From assembly GCA_002317575.1 (NCBI GenBank), contig DCIH01000052.1:3229-16206 (forward strand): a stretch of DNA of 12,978 nucleotides, in the 5' to 3' direction. A model generated the notes under the pieces. That model was not told the origin of the DNA and did not search any database. It saw nothing but the letters and a program-made list of their open reading frames with translations. A program made the translations under genes and the position numbers. This stretch comes from Verrucomicrobia bacterium UBA1731 (lineage in GTDB: Bacteria > Verrucomicrobiota > Kiritimatiellia > RFP12 > UBA1067). Within the stretch, counting starts at the first letter, position 1. Each line of letters begins with the position of its first letter. Positions 12,514-12,978 of the stretch are shown here, one piece after another.

Positions 12514-12978
12514 CGTCGTTGCCGATTCTTTCCGAGATGATTGTGTTCAGATACAGCCCGCGGAAGTCATTCTTCTCCTGCAGGCCCGCGTACTCGCTTT
12601 CTGCTCCGTCATTGCGGGATTTTCTGCGCGGATAATATAGGTGGTGTTCGGCTATGGAGTATCCGGCAAAGCGAAGTCTTGAGAATGCCTCCTCGGATTT
12701 GACAACGATCTGCTCGCCGAGTTTTCCAAGTTGCAGTGCCAAAGCGAGCTGCTCAACGCTGATGGTGTTGTTGAGAAAGGCCTCTGCGAAATCAAAATAC
12801 GAGTCGTCCGCGCGGTAACCGACAATCAAGTCATAGGCATCGACATCGACAGAGAACCGGCTTTTCAGATACTGAACGGCGGCACCGGCTATCGGTGTTT
12901 TTGATTTGAACTGACGGTATGTGACCAATATCGCCATCCAGTTCAATACCGTGTACTCGGCGGTATTGAGGTTCAGGA
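12482..12978 (-). CDS. DUF3990 domain protein, C-terminal part (cut by window edge)
   Basis: 164 residues are visible. The frame is open through the right edge (LNLNTAEYTVLNWMAIL...), so the ATG at 12946 is internal and the real start lies outside. DUF3990 hallmarks are YDLIVGYRADDSYF, then FAEAFLNNTISVEQLALAL, LGKLGEQIVVKSEEAF and LRFAGY. Full members have an N-terminal YHGS...FG.GFY part and belong to the ADP-ribosyltransferase-like folds. That part is not in the window, so activity cannot be judged. The tail after LRFAGY (YYPRRKSRNDGAESEYAGL) is polar and basic. Its stop lies within the HTH gene. A toxin role is inference from the fold and the neighbour; the family call is good. Confidence 0.82.
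   Translation of the reverse strand, partial: LNLNTAEYTVLNWMAILVTYRQFKSKTPIAGAAVQYLKSRFSVDVDAYDLIVGYRADDSYFDFAEAFLNNTISVEQLALALQLGKLGEQIVVKSEEAFSRLRFAGYSIAEHHLYYPRRKSRNDGAESEYAGLQEKNDFRGLYLNTIISERIGNDDARLPRNTPV

Overview
The window comes from a GC-rich bacterium. Sampled lines of the operon run about 60-73% GC, against about 43% for a sampled line in the glycosyltransferase block. Three things together suggest a Verrucomicrobiota/Kiritimatiellota-type host-associated or particle-degrading bacterium, probably a metagenomic genome: a large exported glycoside hydrolase in a sugar operon, intergenic REP-like palindromes, and gut-type accessory genes (DUF4143 ATPase, DUF3990). No ribosomal or other taxonomic marker is present, so this is inference.

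Region 1 (180-6981, all minus strand, transcribed right to left) is one tight operon. In transcription order it holds a cupin D-lyxose/mannose isomerase, a GHMP sugar kinase, a DUF4432 mutarotase-like protein, a dTDP-glucose 4,6-dehydratase (RmlB), a 932-residue exported putative glycoside hydrolase and a small DUF167 protein. Two junctions are ATGA overlaps, one gap is 3 bp, and the others are 19-23 bp. A TATAAT box lies just upstream of the first gene. The set mixes catabolic-looking steps (release, isomerisation, anomer control, anomeric phosphorylation) with one nucleotide-sugar enzyme. The substrate cannot be read from sequence.

Region 2 (6982-8735) is a DUF4143 AAA ATPase gene with its own promoter. 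Similar repeats lie on both sides of it: GTAG/GGAG-headed hairpins, and a 41-bp direct repeat built on a 7-nt period.

Region 3 (8736-10942) is an AT-richer glycosyltransferase block. It holds a plus-strand N-terminal fragment of one glycosyltransferase gene, a minus-strand glycosyltransferase split by a frameshift exactly at a run of nine G, and an intact GT8 gene with a near-consensus promoter. The G9 tract makes this a candidate phase-variable surface-glycan locus.

Region 4 (about 10945-11877) is some 930 bp with no credible gene. It holds several hairpins, a 72-nt imperfect palindrome and paired REP-like units, two of them in a perfect 33-bp direct repeat.

Region 5 (11878 to the right edge, minus strand) is a two-gene overlapping module: a DUF3990 protein (ADP-ribosyltransferase-like family, N-terminus beyond the window) followed by a helix-turn-helix protein. 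It is a candidate toxin-antitoxin or defence pair.
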